Shown here in pieces: positions 28,463 to 37,133 of a DNA stretch of 64,000 bases; the first letter of the stretch is position 1, and each line of letters begins with the position of its first letter. A program made the translations under genes and the position numbers. The notes below the pieces were generated by a model, which worked only from the letters and a program-made list of their open reading frames with translations, did no database searches and had not been told where the DNA came from. This DNA is from Synechococcus sp. Nb3U1. GTDB taxonomy: Bacteria > Cyanobacteriota > Cyanobacteriia > Thermostichales > Thermostichaceae. Location: NCBI RefSeq assembly GCF_021533835.1, contig NZ_JAKFYQ010000001.1:1522079-1586078 (forward strand), read 5' to 3'.

Positions 28463-30387
28463 GCCTTCGTCTCCTCTAAGGTTTTTGTTGCCCATATGGG
28501 CTGTAACCCCAACCGGGTCATCACCCACCGCAGCTTCACCCACAACACCACCGTCACACCCGTCAGCAACCCTCCCAGCCAATCCATCGGAGTGCCCAAA
28601 TAGCGTACCTGGATCTGATGTGCTCCGGGCGGGATCTGCACCTGCAGCTGCCCTAACCCCGTGCGTTCTGCCGGTCTCAGGCGGCCATCCATCTCTACCC
28701 ACCAAGCGGGGTAATAAAAGGTACGCAACACTACAATTTGGTCTCTATCGGTGGGGTTGACGGCTCGAAAACGACGATAGCCATAGCTCCAACGCTCCAC
28801 CTGTAAATCGGCTTCAGAGGGTTGCCCCTGCTCCCCATTGGTTAGAGAGTCCCCGAGGTTGCCTTGCCAACGCACCAGCGGATCCACAGTCGGAGGGGGC
28901 ATCGGGAAGGTGACCCCATGGGCGCGATATTCCGGCACATCCACCAAAGCCAGCCCATCCGGAAAAATCCAGTGCCAGTACAAGAAAGGGGTACCCGGTC
29001 GTTGCTGTGGCTCAATCGGGAATTGCTTGGCCGCCGAGAGGGTGTGAAAGGTTTGGATCACCTGGGGCTGAAAGCTCGTGCGGCCCAAGACCTGCCACCC
29101 TAGCCCCACCTGGATCATGACCGCCAAAGCTGTTCCCAAAAGGATTAGATACCGCCAGCTTTTGCGGTTCCAACCCCATCCCGCCAGGGATCCCAGCAGC
29201 CAGGGCACCGTTACGGTGGTAATCCCCATCCAACGCCAGGAAAACTGGATCCGCTGCAACGGCAAAACCCAGTCGTAGACCCAACTGAGCAAATCCGTCA
29301 TCATCAGCAGGGCCACCAAACTAGCCCCAAGGCTATAGAGCAAAACTTCTCCGGGCAGCAATGGGGATGGACATGGAGAGGGGGATCCCAGCCCAGCAGC
29401 CTCTTTGTGGGAAGCTACCCGGTTCACCCCCCAACGGCCCAGCAGCAGGATAATACTACGCATCGCTTGCACGATTGCAGCCCCAGCGACCACCGCTACC
29501 ATCCAGTTCCAGTACCCCAACAGGCCACTCTCGAACCAGTGATCGGTCAGGAGCGGTTGCAGACGGGTAAGGCCGCTCACCATCAGGCGAGATTGCGGAA
29601 AATAGTCTTCGGCAAAATTAACCGCATCCACCTGAATCAGGCGCTGATCCAGGAACGCAGGCACCAAAAAAAAGGCTGACCACCCCAGCCCCAACCCCAA
29701 CCCTAAATAGGAGCGTCCCAACTTCGGCCAGAGGGGATCCCGCCAGCGCAACACCCAGGGCAACGGCAGCACGATCAGAGTCAACAGCAGCAGCATCGGC
29801 AAATGGGAGAGCACCAACAGGCCATAACTGAGGGCCAAGGCCCAGATCGGCCCAATCAACCCCGGTTGGCACAACACCTGCACCAAAGCCCAGAAAATCC
29901 AGGGCAACAGAGCAATCGCCCACACTTCGCCGATGGCTCCCCGCTGATAGATATCCACCAGCCAATAGGGACCAGCCATACCCATCAAAGCCAAAATCAG
30001 GGCCAGAGGGCGGGGCGCGATGGTTTGGATCAGAGCGTAGAGTCCGGATCCCATCACCAACAGAGCCAAGCCCATACTGGCCACCAGCGAAGCAGGCATC
30101 TCCAACCCCAGGATGCGGAAGGGCAGAGTCGCCACCATGCACAGGGGTGGGTAGAAAGCAAAGGTAGCATTGCCAAAGCCGAAGTTGGAAAATTCCAGCC
30201 AGCGGGGGTAGAATTGCCCCCCGAAAAATTGCCGCTGATATTGAAAGGCCCAACTGAGATTAAACTGAGTCGAATGGGTGCTGGGATACCCCTGTTGTAC
30301 CATCGGCCAGAGCAGCAGAATCATCCCTGCCAGCACCCCAGACCCAACCAGCCAGAAGAACCCAACCTGACGCAGAACCTTCACCAT
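28456..30387 (-). CDS. PTPS-related-domain polytopic membrane protein
   Basis: This 643-aa protein has about 11-12 membrane helices and then a C-terminal periplasmic-like beta domain of about 170 residues. It resembles the group annotated as 6-pyruvoyl-tetrahydropterin-synthase-related membrane proteins, which look like GT-C glycosyltransferases or YfhO. Visible features include GQFYPRWLEFSNFGFGNATFAFYPP near the N-terminus and the tail YYPAWWVEMDGR, typical of YfhO-like proteins. A role in transferring a lipid-linked sugar is possible but unproven. It is the first gene of the minus-strand cluster and overlaps the alpha-E gene by 7 bp. Confidence 0.8.
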   Translation of the reverse strand: MVKVLRQVGFFWLVGSGVLAGMILLLWPMVQQGYPSTHSTQFNLSWAFQYQRQFFGGQFYPRWLEFSNFGFGNATFAFYPPLCMVATLPFRILGLEMPASLVASMGLALLVMGSGLYALIQTIAPRPLALILALMGMAGPYWLVDIYQRGAIGEVWAIALLPWIFWALVQVLCQPGLIGPIWALALSYGLLVLSHLPMLLLLTLIVLPLPWVLRWRDPLWPKLGRSYLGLGLGLGWSAFFLVPAFLDQRLIQVDAVNFAEDYFPQSRLMVSGLTRLQPLLTDHWFESGLLGYWNWMVAVVAGAAIVQAMRSIILLLGRWGVNRVASHKEAAGLGSPSPCPSPLLPGEVLLYSLGASLVALLMMTDLLSWVYDWVLPLQRIQFSWRWMGITTVTVPWLLGSLAGWGWNRKSWRYLILLGTALAVMIQVGLGWQVLGRTSFQPQVIQTFHTLSAAKQFPIEPQQRPGTPFLYWHWIFPDGLALVDVPEYRAHGVTFPMPPPTVDPLVRWQGNLGDSLTNGEQGQPSEADLQVERWSYGYRRFRAVNPTDRDQIVVLRTFYYPAWWVEMDGRLRPAERTGLGQLQVQIPPGAHQIQVRYLGTPMDWLGGLLTGVTVVLWVKLRWVMTRLGLQPIWATKTLEETKAC

Positions 30388-30483
30388 GAGCGCTTCCCAT
30401 CACCCCAAAGTATGGGATCCCTGCTTTTAAAACCCTCTCGAATCTTAAGTTCCAAAGTAGTGCTGGCCATTGAGCTGTCGGAA

Positions 30484-30503
30484 GGATGTTATAGGATGTT
30501 ACT
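30484..30503. repeat. Tandem 2 x 10 bp repeat
   Basis: GGATGTTATA is followed directly by GGATGTTACT, in the spacer between the PTPS-related gene and the moaC stop. Confidence 0.55.
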
Positions 30504-30533
30504 TGCCGAACAATCCGATACCTCCCTCACAGC

Positions 30534-31064
30534 CTAAGTTCCAGAGCTTACCGTCGGACTTGCTTCTGCCTCAAAGGATCCAGACTTGCCACCGTATTTG
30601 CGCAGCAGGCGAATGTTTTCGATCACCATCGTCTTTTCCAGGGCTTTGGTCATGTCATAGAGAGTGAGCGCAGCCACAGAAACCGCCGTCAGGGCCTCCA
30701 TTTCCACCCCGGTTTGGGCGCTGGTTTTGACAGTGGCAGTGATGAGAAACCCCGGCAGATGGGGATCCGAATCCAGATCAACACGGACACTGCTGAGGGG
30801 CAAGGTATGACAGAGGGGGATCAGCTCGGCAGTGCGCTTGGCAGCCATGATCCCTGCCAGCCGAGCCGTTTCCACTACGTTACCCTTCGGCCCCTGCCCC
30901 GCCAGAATAGCTTGCAGGGTAGTTTCCGCCATGCGTACCTGACCTTGGGCGGTAGCCAGACGAGTGGTCACGGATTTTCCCGCAATATCCACCATGCGCA
31001 CTTGCCCAGATTCATCCAGGTGGGTGAGGGGTGAGCCGGGCTCGTAGGGTGGATCGGGCTGCAC
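30534..31064 (-). CDS. moaC: Cyclic pyranopterin monophosphate synthase
   Basis: MoaC converts the MoaA product into cyclic pyranopterin monophosphate in molybdenum cofactor synthesis, needed for nitrate reductase. The 176-aa protein carries the family motifs [24 protein letters not shown] and [24 protein letters not shown], with DMTKALEK at the C-terminal end. The start is GTG at 31064; the sequence [15 protein letters not shown] aligns with the usual N-terminus. No other moa or moe gene is visible. A tic20-like gene lies just upstream on the same strand. Confidence 0.95.
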   Translation of the reverse strand: MQPDPPYEPGSPLTHLDESGQVRMVDIAGKSVTTRLATAQGQVRMAETTLQAILAGQGPKGNVVETARLAGIMAAKRTAELIPLCHTLPLSSVRVDLDSDPHLPGFLITATVKTSAQTGVEMEALTAVSVAALTLYDMTKALEKTMVIENIRLLRKYGGKSGSFEAEASPTVSSGT

Positions 31065-31105
31065 GACAGAAGCCTCCCGCCAAGATTGGGTACCGGAGCA
31101 CCGAT

Positions 31106-31597
31106 TCAGTAGCGAATCCAGGCGTAGGCGGCATCCGAAAGAACAGGCACCTCAGCGTAGTGGCTGCGAATATTTTGCACCCAAGCGTAAACCGTGACGG
31201 CGATCACCCCCAACAGAGCCGTGGTTGCCAAAACTCCCATCACTACCCCAAGGCCGAAGCTGCCAAACAACATGCCCAGCATCTGCATCAGCAACTGCAC
31301 CAGAAACAAGACGATATTCAGCAGCAGAGCTTGAATAGTATTGAAACGGACGAAATGGGCCACGCGGGTATTGCGGATAACCAGGAACAGCAGCGCAAAG
31401 AATACCCCCATGCCCAACCAGCCAGTAGCAAAGGGCACCAAACGAAACAAAGGGGCAAAAATCGGGATCAAGGCCGGTACCGAGTTAAACAGACCCGAAG
31501 GCACAAAGCCCAAGGGTAGAGCCGATACCAAAGGCAACAGGTAGGGAAGGGATCCCCACAGCCGATTGATGGGAGTAATTTCGCCGCGCCAGGTCAT
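31106..31597 (-). CDS. Tic20-family membrane protein
   Basis: This 163-aa protein has four hydrophobic helices with the Tic20 pattern: an N-terminal [19 protein letters not shown], then a middle motif [18 protein letters not shown]. In plants Tic20 is a chloroplast protein import channel; the cyanobacterial ancestor has no established role. The ATG at 31597 is preferred to the in-frame TTG at 31606. It is divergent from a hypothetical gene at 31877 and upstream of moaC. Confidence 0.85.
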   Translation of the reverse strand: MTWRGEITPINRLWGSLPYLLPLVSALPLGFVPSGLFNSVPALIPIFAPLFRLVPFATGWLGMGVFFALLFLVIRNTRVAHFVRFNTIQALLLNIVLFLVQLLMQMLGMLFGSFGLGVVMGVLATTALLGVIAVTVYAWVQNIRSHYAEVPVLSDAAYAWIRY

Positions 31598-31828
31598 ATC
31601 CGTCAATCCCCTTGGATATAGTGATCTTGCCAGCTCGCCTGTCGGCTCTAATAGCCGCTCGTTTGCTCAGCCCAAGAGACTCTTCACAGTCGAAGCCTTG
31701 GGGACATTCTAGTCGATGGATTTTCATCGGCTCAACGCGCTTGGGCGCAAGCTTGGCTGCTGCTTCTGGGTTCGAGAGACATTCTGGGAAAAATGTTCAG
31801 AATGAGCGTTCCACTGGATGCGGATTGG

Positions 31829-31834
31829 TATAAT
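31829..31834 (+). promoter_or_regulatory. Consensus -10 box (TATAAT)
   Basis: A perfect TATAAT lies 42 bp before the ATG at 31877, giving an expected leader of about 35 nt. No good -35 hexamer is visible at 17 bp; TTCCAC is 14 bp upstream. The 270-bp divergent spacer holds no other gene that I can support. Confidence 0.5.
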
Positions 31835-31876
31835 TAGCGGCAACTTCTGACAGTACAGGGTTTTTGGGCTTCCACC

Positions 31877-32344
31877 ATGAACATCTCATCGTCTCCTGCT
31901 GCTCGCGTTGTCGGATCTTTCCTCTGGCAAGCTTGGTCTGGGTTGATTGGCTTTTTGAATGATCGGTTGTTGCCGGAGCGCTTTCATGTGCAGCCTGAGG
32001 CATTGCCGCAGTGGGTTGCCCGAGTGTGGGCCCATTACCTTCGCTATCGAGAAGCATCTCGCCCAGGCGCAGTCCAGTTTCGCGGTTTGGCGGTGGATCC
32101 CAGCCAAGTTCAGGATCCCCATTCGGTTCGCCTCGGATCCCGTCCGGTGTACTACCGCGGTTGCCCCATCGAGACAGTGGCCTATTCCGGCGAGCCGACT
32201 TCGGTGAGCTCCATGGAAAAAGCTTTTGTGCCACCCTACTGGCAGCTGCTCAACACGCTGCGCTTGAAGTTAAACTTAGCGGATATGGATTGCTATCAGG
32301 TCACCCCAGAGCTGCAGCGGGTGTATCGGGGTCGGGAGTTCTGA
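31877..32344 (+). CDS. Hypothetical protein
   Basis: This 155-aa protein has no signal peptide or clear membrane segment. It contains VHYLRYREA-like aromatic helices (AHYLRYREASRPGAVQF) and a C-terminal VTPELQRVYRGREF. I do not recognise the family. Support for it being real comes from the consensus TATAAT box 42 bp upstream and the strong hairpin-plus-T-run terminator just after the stop. GGGATCCC motifs occur inside, as in neighbouring true genes. Confidence 0.7.
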   Translation: MNISSSPAARVVGSFLWQAWSGLIGFLNDRLLPERFHVQPEALPQWVARVWAHYLRYREASRPGAVQFRGLAVDPSQVQDPHSVRLGSRPVYYRGCPIETVAYSGEPTSVSSMEKAFVPPYWQLLNTLRLKLNLADMDCYQVTPELQRVYRGREF

Positions 32345-32368
32345 TGCACAAGTGAGTTTGTGGTGTAG

Positions 32369-32401
32369 GGGATCCCGCCGGTGGGCTGGGATCCCTTTTT
32401 T
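32369..32401 (+). terminator. Intrinsic terminator built from two GGGATCCC octamers
   Basis: GGGATCCC at 32369-32376 and again at 32388-32395 can pair with each other across an 11-nt loop. TTTTTT follows at 32396-32401. It lies 25 bp after the stop of the hypothetical gene. This is a textbook rho-independent structure made from the genome's abundant octamer. Confidence 0.75.
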
Positions 32402-32430
32402 GTACCCTCAGGCCAGCCTTGGGATGGAGG

Positions 32431-32979
32431 CTAGAGGCTGGCGCACTGATCTTCTTTGCTGCCGGCACTGTTGTTGCCGCCGGTGGGGGCCGGAGTGTTT
32501 TCTTTGCACTGCAGGTTCTCGCGGATCTGGTTGTTAGCGAGGGCGAGGCCACCGCGATTTTTCACCGCTTGTAGGTTCCCCTCCACGTCGTTGGCGGTGG
32601 CACTAAGGGCGCCCCGATTGTCTTCAAATTGCAGATCCCCATCGATCGTGACCGACAGGATGGAGGCGGATCCCCCCTGCTTGATTTGAATGTTGCCTCC
32701 GACGCGGGAGTTGCTGGTGGTGACGGCTGCGGCTCCTTCTGCTTGGATGTTCCCCTCGACACGGACGCCGGAGGCTTGTAGGGTGGCGCCCCGTCCGACT
32801 TTGATGTTGCCCTGGATCACCGTGCCATTGAGGTTGCAACTGGCCCCATCCGGCACGATTAGGTTATCGACGGTGGAGTTGCCCACAGCACCGGTACAGC
32901 GAAAATCGTCGGCATGGGCCGCCGGGATCCCGCTCAGCAGCAGCAAGGTGGTCATCGCCAAAATTTGAGGTTTCATCAT
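32431..32979 (-). CDS. Secreted beta-helix (polymer-like) protein
   Basis: This 182-aa protein has a clear signal peptide (MMKPQILAMTTLLLLSG, cleaved near HADD). The mature part has short repeats of about 20 residues with the pattern V.GN.Q...N.G, such as VRVEGNIQAEG, SRVGGNIQIKQGG and NDVEGNLQAVKNRGG, so a parallel beta-helix is expected. It somewhat resembles bactofilin-like or DUF3060-type domains. Two Cys near each end may pair. Function is unknown; an extracellular or periplasmic structural role is a guess. An AGGAGC site precedes the ATG. Confidence 0.8.
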   Translation of the reverse strand: MMKPQILAMTTLLLLSGIPAAHADDFRCTGAVGNSTVDNLIVPDGASCNLNGTVIQGNIKVGRGATLQASGVRVEGNIQAEGAAAVTTSNSRVGGNIQIKQGGSASILSVTIDGDLQFEDNRGALSATANDVEGNLQAVKNRGGLALANNQIRENLQCKENTPAPTGGNNSAGSKEDQCASL

Positions 32980-33250
32980 AAGCTCCTAAAAAAGGGGGAG
33001 GCTTGCTCCGTTCTTCATCTTCTGAAGTTTCGGCAAAGAGGAATAGGCGAGAACGATCCAACTCCTGTTCTGCTTCTGGTCAGTTTGGGCGGGGCTAGTG
33101 GCGGCGGAATCTGCGCTCAAGGGTCTGGTCTGGGGGATCCCACGGGAGTGGGGAAAAAAATGAGAAAGATTGCAAAAAAACTTAAGGCCATTTTCCCGTT
33201 ATGGGATAAGACCCCCTACAGTAGATAAAGACTGATTATTGAGATGTGTT

Positions 33251-34273
33251 ATGTCGAAAAGCGGCGTGCTCCTGCTGAACTTGGGGGGGCCAGAGACCCA
33301 GGCGGATGTGCAGCCCTTTCTCTATAACCTGTTCGCCGATCCGGAGCTGATCCGTCTGCCGTTTCCCTTTTTGCAGCGAGCCTTTGCCTGGGCTATCTCC
33401 ACGTTGCGAGCGGAAAAATCTCGGCGCAATTACGCGGCCATTGGGGGGGGATCCCCGTTGCGACGCATCACGGCCGAACAAGCGCAGGAGCTACAGGCCC
33501 ATCTGGTGGCGGAAGGGTTTGATGTGCCGGTGTATGTGGCGATGCGCTACTGGCATCCCTTGACAGAATCGGTGGTGCAGCAGATCAAGTCGGATGGGAT
33601 CACCCGCTTAGTGGTGCTGCCCCTTTACCCGCAGTATTCCATCAGCACAACGGGGTCTAGCTTTAAGCTGTTGGAGCGGCTTTGGGCTGAGGATCCGGAA
33701 TTGGCGCGCATCGAACGGCACCAGATCTGTTCTTGGTATGACCAGCCAGACTATGTGCAGGCGATGGCGGCGGGGATCCGTGCCGGGTTGGATCAGTTTG
33801 AACGCCCCCAAGAGGTGCATGTGCTGTTTAGTGCCCACGGCATTCCGGAAAGTTATGTGACTGAGGCCGGGGATCCCTACCAACAGGAGATGGAAGCCTG
33901 TGTGCAGTTGATTTGGGAGCAGGTGGGACGCGCCAATGATCACACCCTTTCCTACCAAAGCCGGGTGGGCTCGGTGAAATGGCTGCATCCCTACACCGAA
34001 ACGGTGATTTCCGAGTTGGGATCCCGTGGGGTGAAGCATCTGTTGGTGGTGCCGATTAGCTTTGTCTCGGAGCATATCGAGACCCTGCAAGAAATCGATA
34101 TTGAGTATCGGGAGTTGGCCCATCACTTTGGGATCCCAGATTTTCGGCGTGTTCCTGCTCTGAATGCTAATCCGCAGTTTATTGCCGGCCTAGTGGCGCT
34201 GGTTCGGCCTCATTTATTCACGCCCGGCTTGGCTTCCACTGCTTTTGCCCCAGCGACGACGCTTCAATCTTAG
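33251..34273 (+). CDS. hemH: Ferrochelatase, without C-terminal CAB domain
   Basis: HemH inserts Fe2+ into protoporphyrin IX to make haem, at the membrane surface. The 340-aa protein has the family start [21 protein letters not shown], the catalytic His in [11 protein letters not shown] and the Glu in [14 protein letters not shown]. Most cyanobacterial ferrochelatases have an added linker and a CAB (chlorophyll-binding, LHC-like) helix at the C-terminus. Here the protein stops soon after the core ([10 protein letters not shown]) and no CAB helix follows in any frame nearby. The ATG at 33251 is preferred to an upstream TTG. Confidence 0.95.
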   Translation: MSKSGVLLLNLGGPETQADVQPFLYNLFADPELIRLPFPFLQRAFAWAISTLRAEKSRRNYAAIGGGSPLRRITAEQAQELQAHLVAEGFDVPVYVAMRYWHPLTESVVQQIKSDGITRLVVLPLYPQYSISTTGSSFKLLERLWAEDPELARIERHQICSWYDQPDYVQAMAAGIRAGLDQFERPQEVHVLFSAHGIPESYVTEAGDPYQQEMEACVQLIWEQVGRANDHTLSYQSRVGSVKWLHPYTETVISELGSRGVKHLLVVPISFVSEHIETLQEIDIEYRELAHHFGIPDFRRVPALNANPQFIAGLVALVRPHLFTPGLASTAFAPATTLQS

Positions 34274-34389
34274 GTTGGACTTGGGGGCAATGAAGCTCAT
34301 CCCACCCAACTAACGCGAAGAAGTGGGGTAGCGATAATGTTCTACATCCCATCTTATATCTGTTATATCTGGCAGAGGGCTAATCCGGC

Positions 34390-35481
34390 GTGGAGTTGCT
34401 CAGAAATTGGATCCCCCACTCCAAGCGTCGGCGTTGGTTGCGAATGTGGGTGGGTTGGCGACGGCGAGTGCGGCGGTATTGGTGGAGCAGTAGTGGGGAT
34501 TGGCGTTGGCTGGGGGAAAAACCCATTCCTGTGGCTAGTTTGAATCGCCTGATCTGGAGAGATTCGGTTCCTTCCCTCAGTTTTTTTGTCATGCTCAGCC
34601 TGTCGGGCATCATTTCTACCCTGGGTTTGTTGGCAGGCAGTACGGCAGTGGTGATCGGGGCTATGATCATCGCGCCTTTGATGGGCCCCATTTTGGGGAT
34701 GGCCTATGCTGTGGCTGTGGCCAATCGTCGATTATTGAAACGAGCTACCCTAACGCTATTGATCGGCAGCTTAACCACCGTGCTCAGTGCCATCCTGATT
34801 TGCCAAGTTGCTGGCTTGCGGGACTTGAACGATGAGATCCGGATGCGCACTCAACCAACGTTGCTGGATCTGGGGGTAGCTCTGGGGGCAGGAGCGGCGG
34901 GGGCCTTTGCCAAATCCCGTAAGTCAGTAGCAGATGCTTTTCCAGGGGTAGCGATCGCGGTGGCTCTGATTCCGCCCTTGAGTGTGATGGGTATAGGGTT
35001 GGCCCTTGCAGATGGGGAAACGTTGGGGGGTTCCTCTTTGTTGTTTATCACCAATCTGGCGGGCATTATTTTCAGCGGGATCCTCACTTTTCTCTGGCAG
35101 CGTTATGGATCCTTAGAACGGGCGCAGGGGGGGATTGCCTTCGTGGGAATGGTGATAGGGTTGATCGGGATCCCGTTGGGGATTTCGCTGCGCAATTTAC
35201 TTTTGCAGTCCAATACCCGTCAGCAGGTGCGAGAGCTGTTGGAAAACCAATTGGATCCCTTTGAAAAGGCTCACTTGCGCTCCTTGCGAGTGAGGCAACG
35301 GCGACAGGGGCTGGAAGTGGATATCGAAATCTCTGCCCCCCCTCAACAAATTACTGAAGCCGATTTACAAACGGTACAAAATTTTTTGCAGGATACCCTG
35401 GGACAACCTGTGGTGCTGCAGGTGAGTTTGATTCCGATACAGCAATTTCAACTGTCCACAGATCTGGAGGGGCACCCTTAA
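34390..35481 (+). CDS. DUF389-family (TIGR00341-like) membrane protein
   Basis: This 363-aa protein has a very basic N-terminus and about six membrane helices. The DUF389 motif GSTAVVIGAMIIAPLMGPILGMAYA is clear, as is the second-half FPGVAIAVALIPPLSVMGIGLA. A C-terminal soluble domain (about 270-363) is alpha/beta. Function is unknown. The start codon is GTG. The 3' end overlaps convergent gcvT by 4 bp. Confidence 0.85.
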   Translation: MELLRNWIPHSKRRRWLRMWVGWRRRVRRYWWSSSGDWRWLGEKPIPVASLNRLIWRDSVPSLSFFVMLSLSGIISTLGLLAGSTAVVIGAMIIAPLMGPILGMAYAVAVANRRLLKRATLTLLIGSLTTVLSAILICQVAGLRDLNDEIRMRTQPTLLDLGVALGAGAAGAFAKSRKSVADAFPGVAIAVALIPPLSVMGIGLALADGETLGGSSLLFITNLAGIIFSGILTFLWQRYGSLERAQGGIAFVGMVIGLIGIPLGISLRNLLLQSNTRQQVRELLENQLDPFEKAHLRSLRVRQRRQGLEVDIEISAPPQQITEADLQTVQNFLQDTLGQPVVLQVSLIPIQQFQLSTDLEGHP

Positions 35482-36596
35482 GCCTGGGTGCGATAAAAGG
35501 GTCGCTTCACCACTTCGGCGGGCCAGCGCTGCCCGCGAATCTCAATTTCCAGCCGGGATCCCACCTTGGCCCAATCGGGGTCGACATATCCCAGGCCAAT
35601 GCCATAGCCCAAGCTCGGTGAATGGGTGCCACTGGTCACTCGGCCAATCGGATCTGAGCTTCCAGCGGCCCAAATGGCATAGCCAGTGCGGGGGATCGCC
35701 CGTTCCAACAGGCGAAAACCCACCAGACGGCGCGGGATCCCCTGGTTGCGTTGGGTTTCTAGAGCCGCTTTGCCGATGTAATCGCCCGGATTGTTCACCA
35801 ACCAGGTCAGGCCCGCTTCCAGAGGAGTCGTGGTTTCGTCCATATCCTGCCCATAGAGGTGCAAGGCCGCCTCCAACCGCAAGCTATCCCGGCAGCCCAA
35901 GCCACAGGGTTGCACGCCTGCTTGGATCAAGTGTTCCCAAAGGCGGATGCCATCGCCGAGGCTGAGCATCACTTCAAAACCGTCTTCGCCGGTATAACCC
36001 GTGCGGGCCACAAAGATCGCCTCTCCCGAAAACCCTTCTCCGCCGGTAAATTGCCCATGCTGAAAACGCCCCAACCCCGCCAGGGATCCCTGTAAAAAGG
36101 GTTGTAAGGTGGCTTCAGCCTCTCGCCCCTGCACTGCTAACAACACCTGAGCAGAGGAGTAATCCCGCAACTGCACGCCAGGGATCCCACTCAGATGCTG
36201 GTGGAGCCAGTCCCAATCCTTCTGGCAGGTGGCGGCGTTGACGATCACGCTCCAGTGCTCCACTTCACCCTCTGGCGGATGTTTGTAGACGATGACATCA
36301 TCCAGGATGCCCCCCTGCGGGTTGAGCAACACGGTGTAGCGCCCGCATCCTACGGGTAAGGGGCTGAGATCGGTGGGCAACAAGCGGTTGAGATGGGATC
36401 CCAGTTCTGGCCCCCACAGGGTGAACTTGCCCATGTGGGAAATATCAAACACCCCCACCTTCTCCCGCACGGCCTGATGCTCCGCCACCACCCCCTGATA
36501 CTGCACTGGCATTTCCCATCCGGAGAAGGGCACAAAACGAGCCCCCAAAGCCTGATGGTGGGCAAATAAAGGAGTGCGCTGCAGGGTTGGGCTCAT
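35478..36596 (-). CDS. gcvT: Aminomethyltransferase, T-protein of glycine cleavage
   Basis: GcvT transfers the methylene group from aminomethyl-lipoyl-H-protein to tetrahydrofolate. It is part of glycine cleavage, important for photorespiration. The 372-aa protein carries the family motifs [51 protein letters not shown] and [19 protein letters not shown] chose the ATG at 36596 ([10 protein letters not shown]) over the frame's further start. No gcvH or gcvP is in the window. It is divergent from gloA with a 79-bp gap. Confidence 0.95.
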   Translation of the reverse strand: MSPTLQRTPLFAHHQALGARFVPFSGWEMPVQYQGVVAEHQAVREKVGVFDISHMGKFTLWGPELGSHLNRLLPTDLSPLPVGCGRYTVLLNPQGGILDDVIVYKHPPEGEVEHWSVIVNAATCQKDWDWLHQHLSGIPGVQLRDYSSAQVLLAVQGREAEATLQPFLQGSLAGLGRFQHGQFTGGEGFSGEAIFVARTGYTGEDGFEVMLSLGDGIRLWEHLIQAGVQPCGLGCRDSLRLEAALHLYGQDMDETTTPLEAGLTWLVNNPGDYIGKAALETQRNQGIPRRLVGFRLLERAIPRTGYAIWAAGSSDPIGRVTSGTHSPSLGYGIGLGYVDPDWAKVGSRLEIEIRGQRWPAEVVKRPFYRTQA

Positions 36597-36675
36597 GACT
36601 ATGAAGGGATCCCGAAAGGGCAAGGACTACAATAAACTCAAAACTCACCGTCGCATCTCTTTAGGAGCCAGTACC

Positions 36676-37107
36676 ATGCGTCTTCTCCACACCATGATCC
36701 GCGTTGGCAACTTGGAGCGATCCCTGCAATTCTATTGCGAGGTTTTGGGGATGCGCCTGCTGCGCAAGAAAGATTACCCAACGGGGGAATTCACCCTGGC
36801 CTTCGTAGGCTATGGAGATGAATCGGAAACGGCGGTTATTGAATTGACCCACAACTGGGGCACCCACCGCTACGACCTGGGCAATGGCTACGGTCACATC
36901 GCCCTAGGCGTAGAGGATATCTACGGCACCTGCGAGGCCATCAAAGCCCGTGGCGGCAAGGTGGTGCGGGAACCCGGCCCGATGAAACACGGCAGCACCG
37001 TGATTGCCTTTGTCGAGGATCCGGATGGCTACAAAATCGAGCTAATCCAGACCCAATCTTTGGCTGCTGAACCGGAAAAAGTGGCTGTGGCGGGCAGTGC
37101 CGCCTAA
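36676..37107 (+). CDS. gloA: Lactoylglutathione lyase (glyoxalase I)
   Basis: GloA isomerises the hemithioacetal of methylglyoxal and glutathione to lactoylglutathione. The 143-aa protein has the metal ligand His5 ([10 protein letters not shown]), a Glu in [10 protein letters not shown], His in GYGHIALGV and Glu in KIELIQ, matching the Ni/Zn site. ATG is preceded by AGGAG. Glutathione is supplied by gshB at 53.8 kb. The C-terminal tail ([11 protein letters not shown]) is extra. It converges on the TonB-like gene. Confidence 0.95.
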   Translation: MRLLHTMIRVGNLERSLQFYCEVLGMRLLRKKDYPTGEFTLAFVGYGDESETAVIELTHNWGTHRYDLGNGYGHIALGVEDIYGTCEAIKARGGKVVREPGPMKHGSTVIAFVEDPDGYKIELIQTQSLAAEPEKVAVAGSAA

Positions 37108-37133
37108 CTGAAATCCGCCGGGGATCCCCAGCC

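Noticed and set aside
27458-28705. Long alpha-E frame starting at 28705
   Set aside because: The extra 81 residues are Gly/Ala/Asp-rich antisense-like sequence inside the PTPS-related gene in another frame; the family start MLSRVADSIYW is at 28462.
31727-31800. tRNA-like GGGTTCGAGA near 31767
   Set aside because: The surrounding sequence does not form acceptor, D or anticodon stems.
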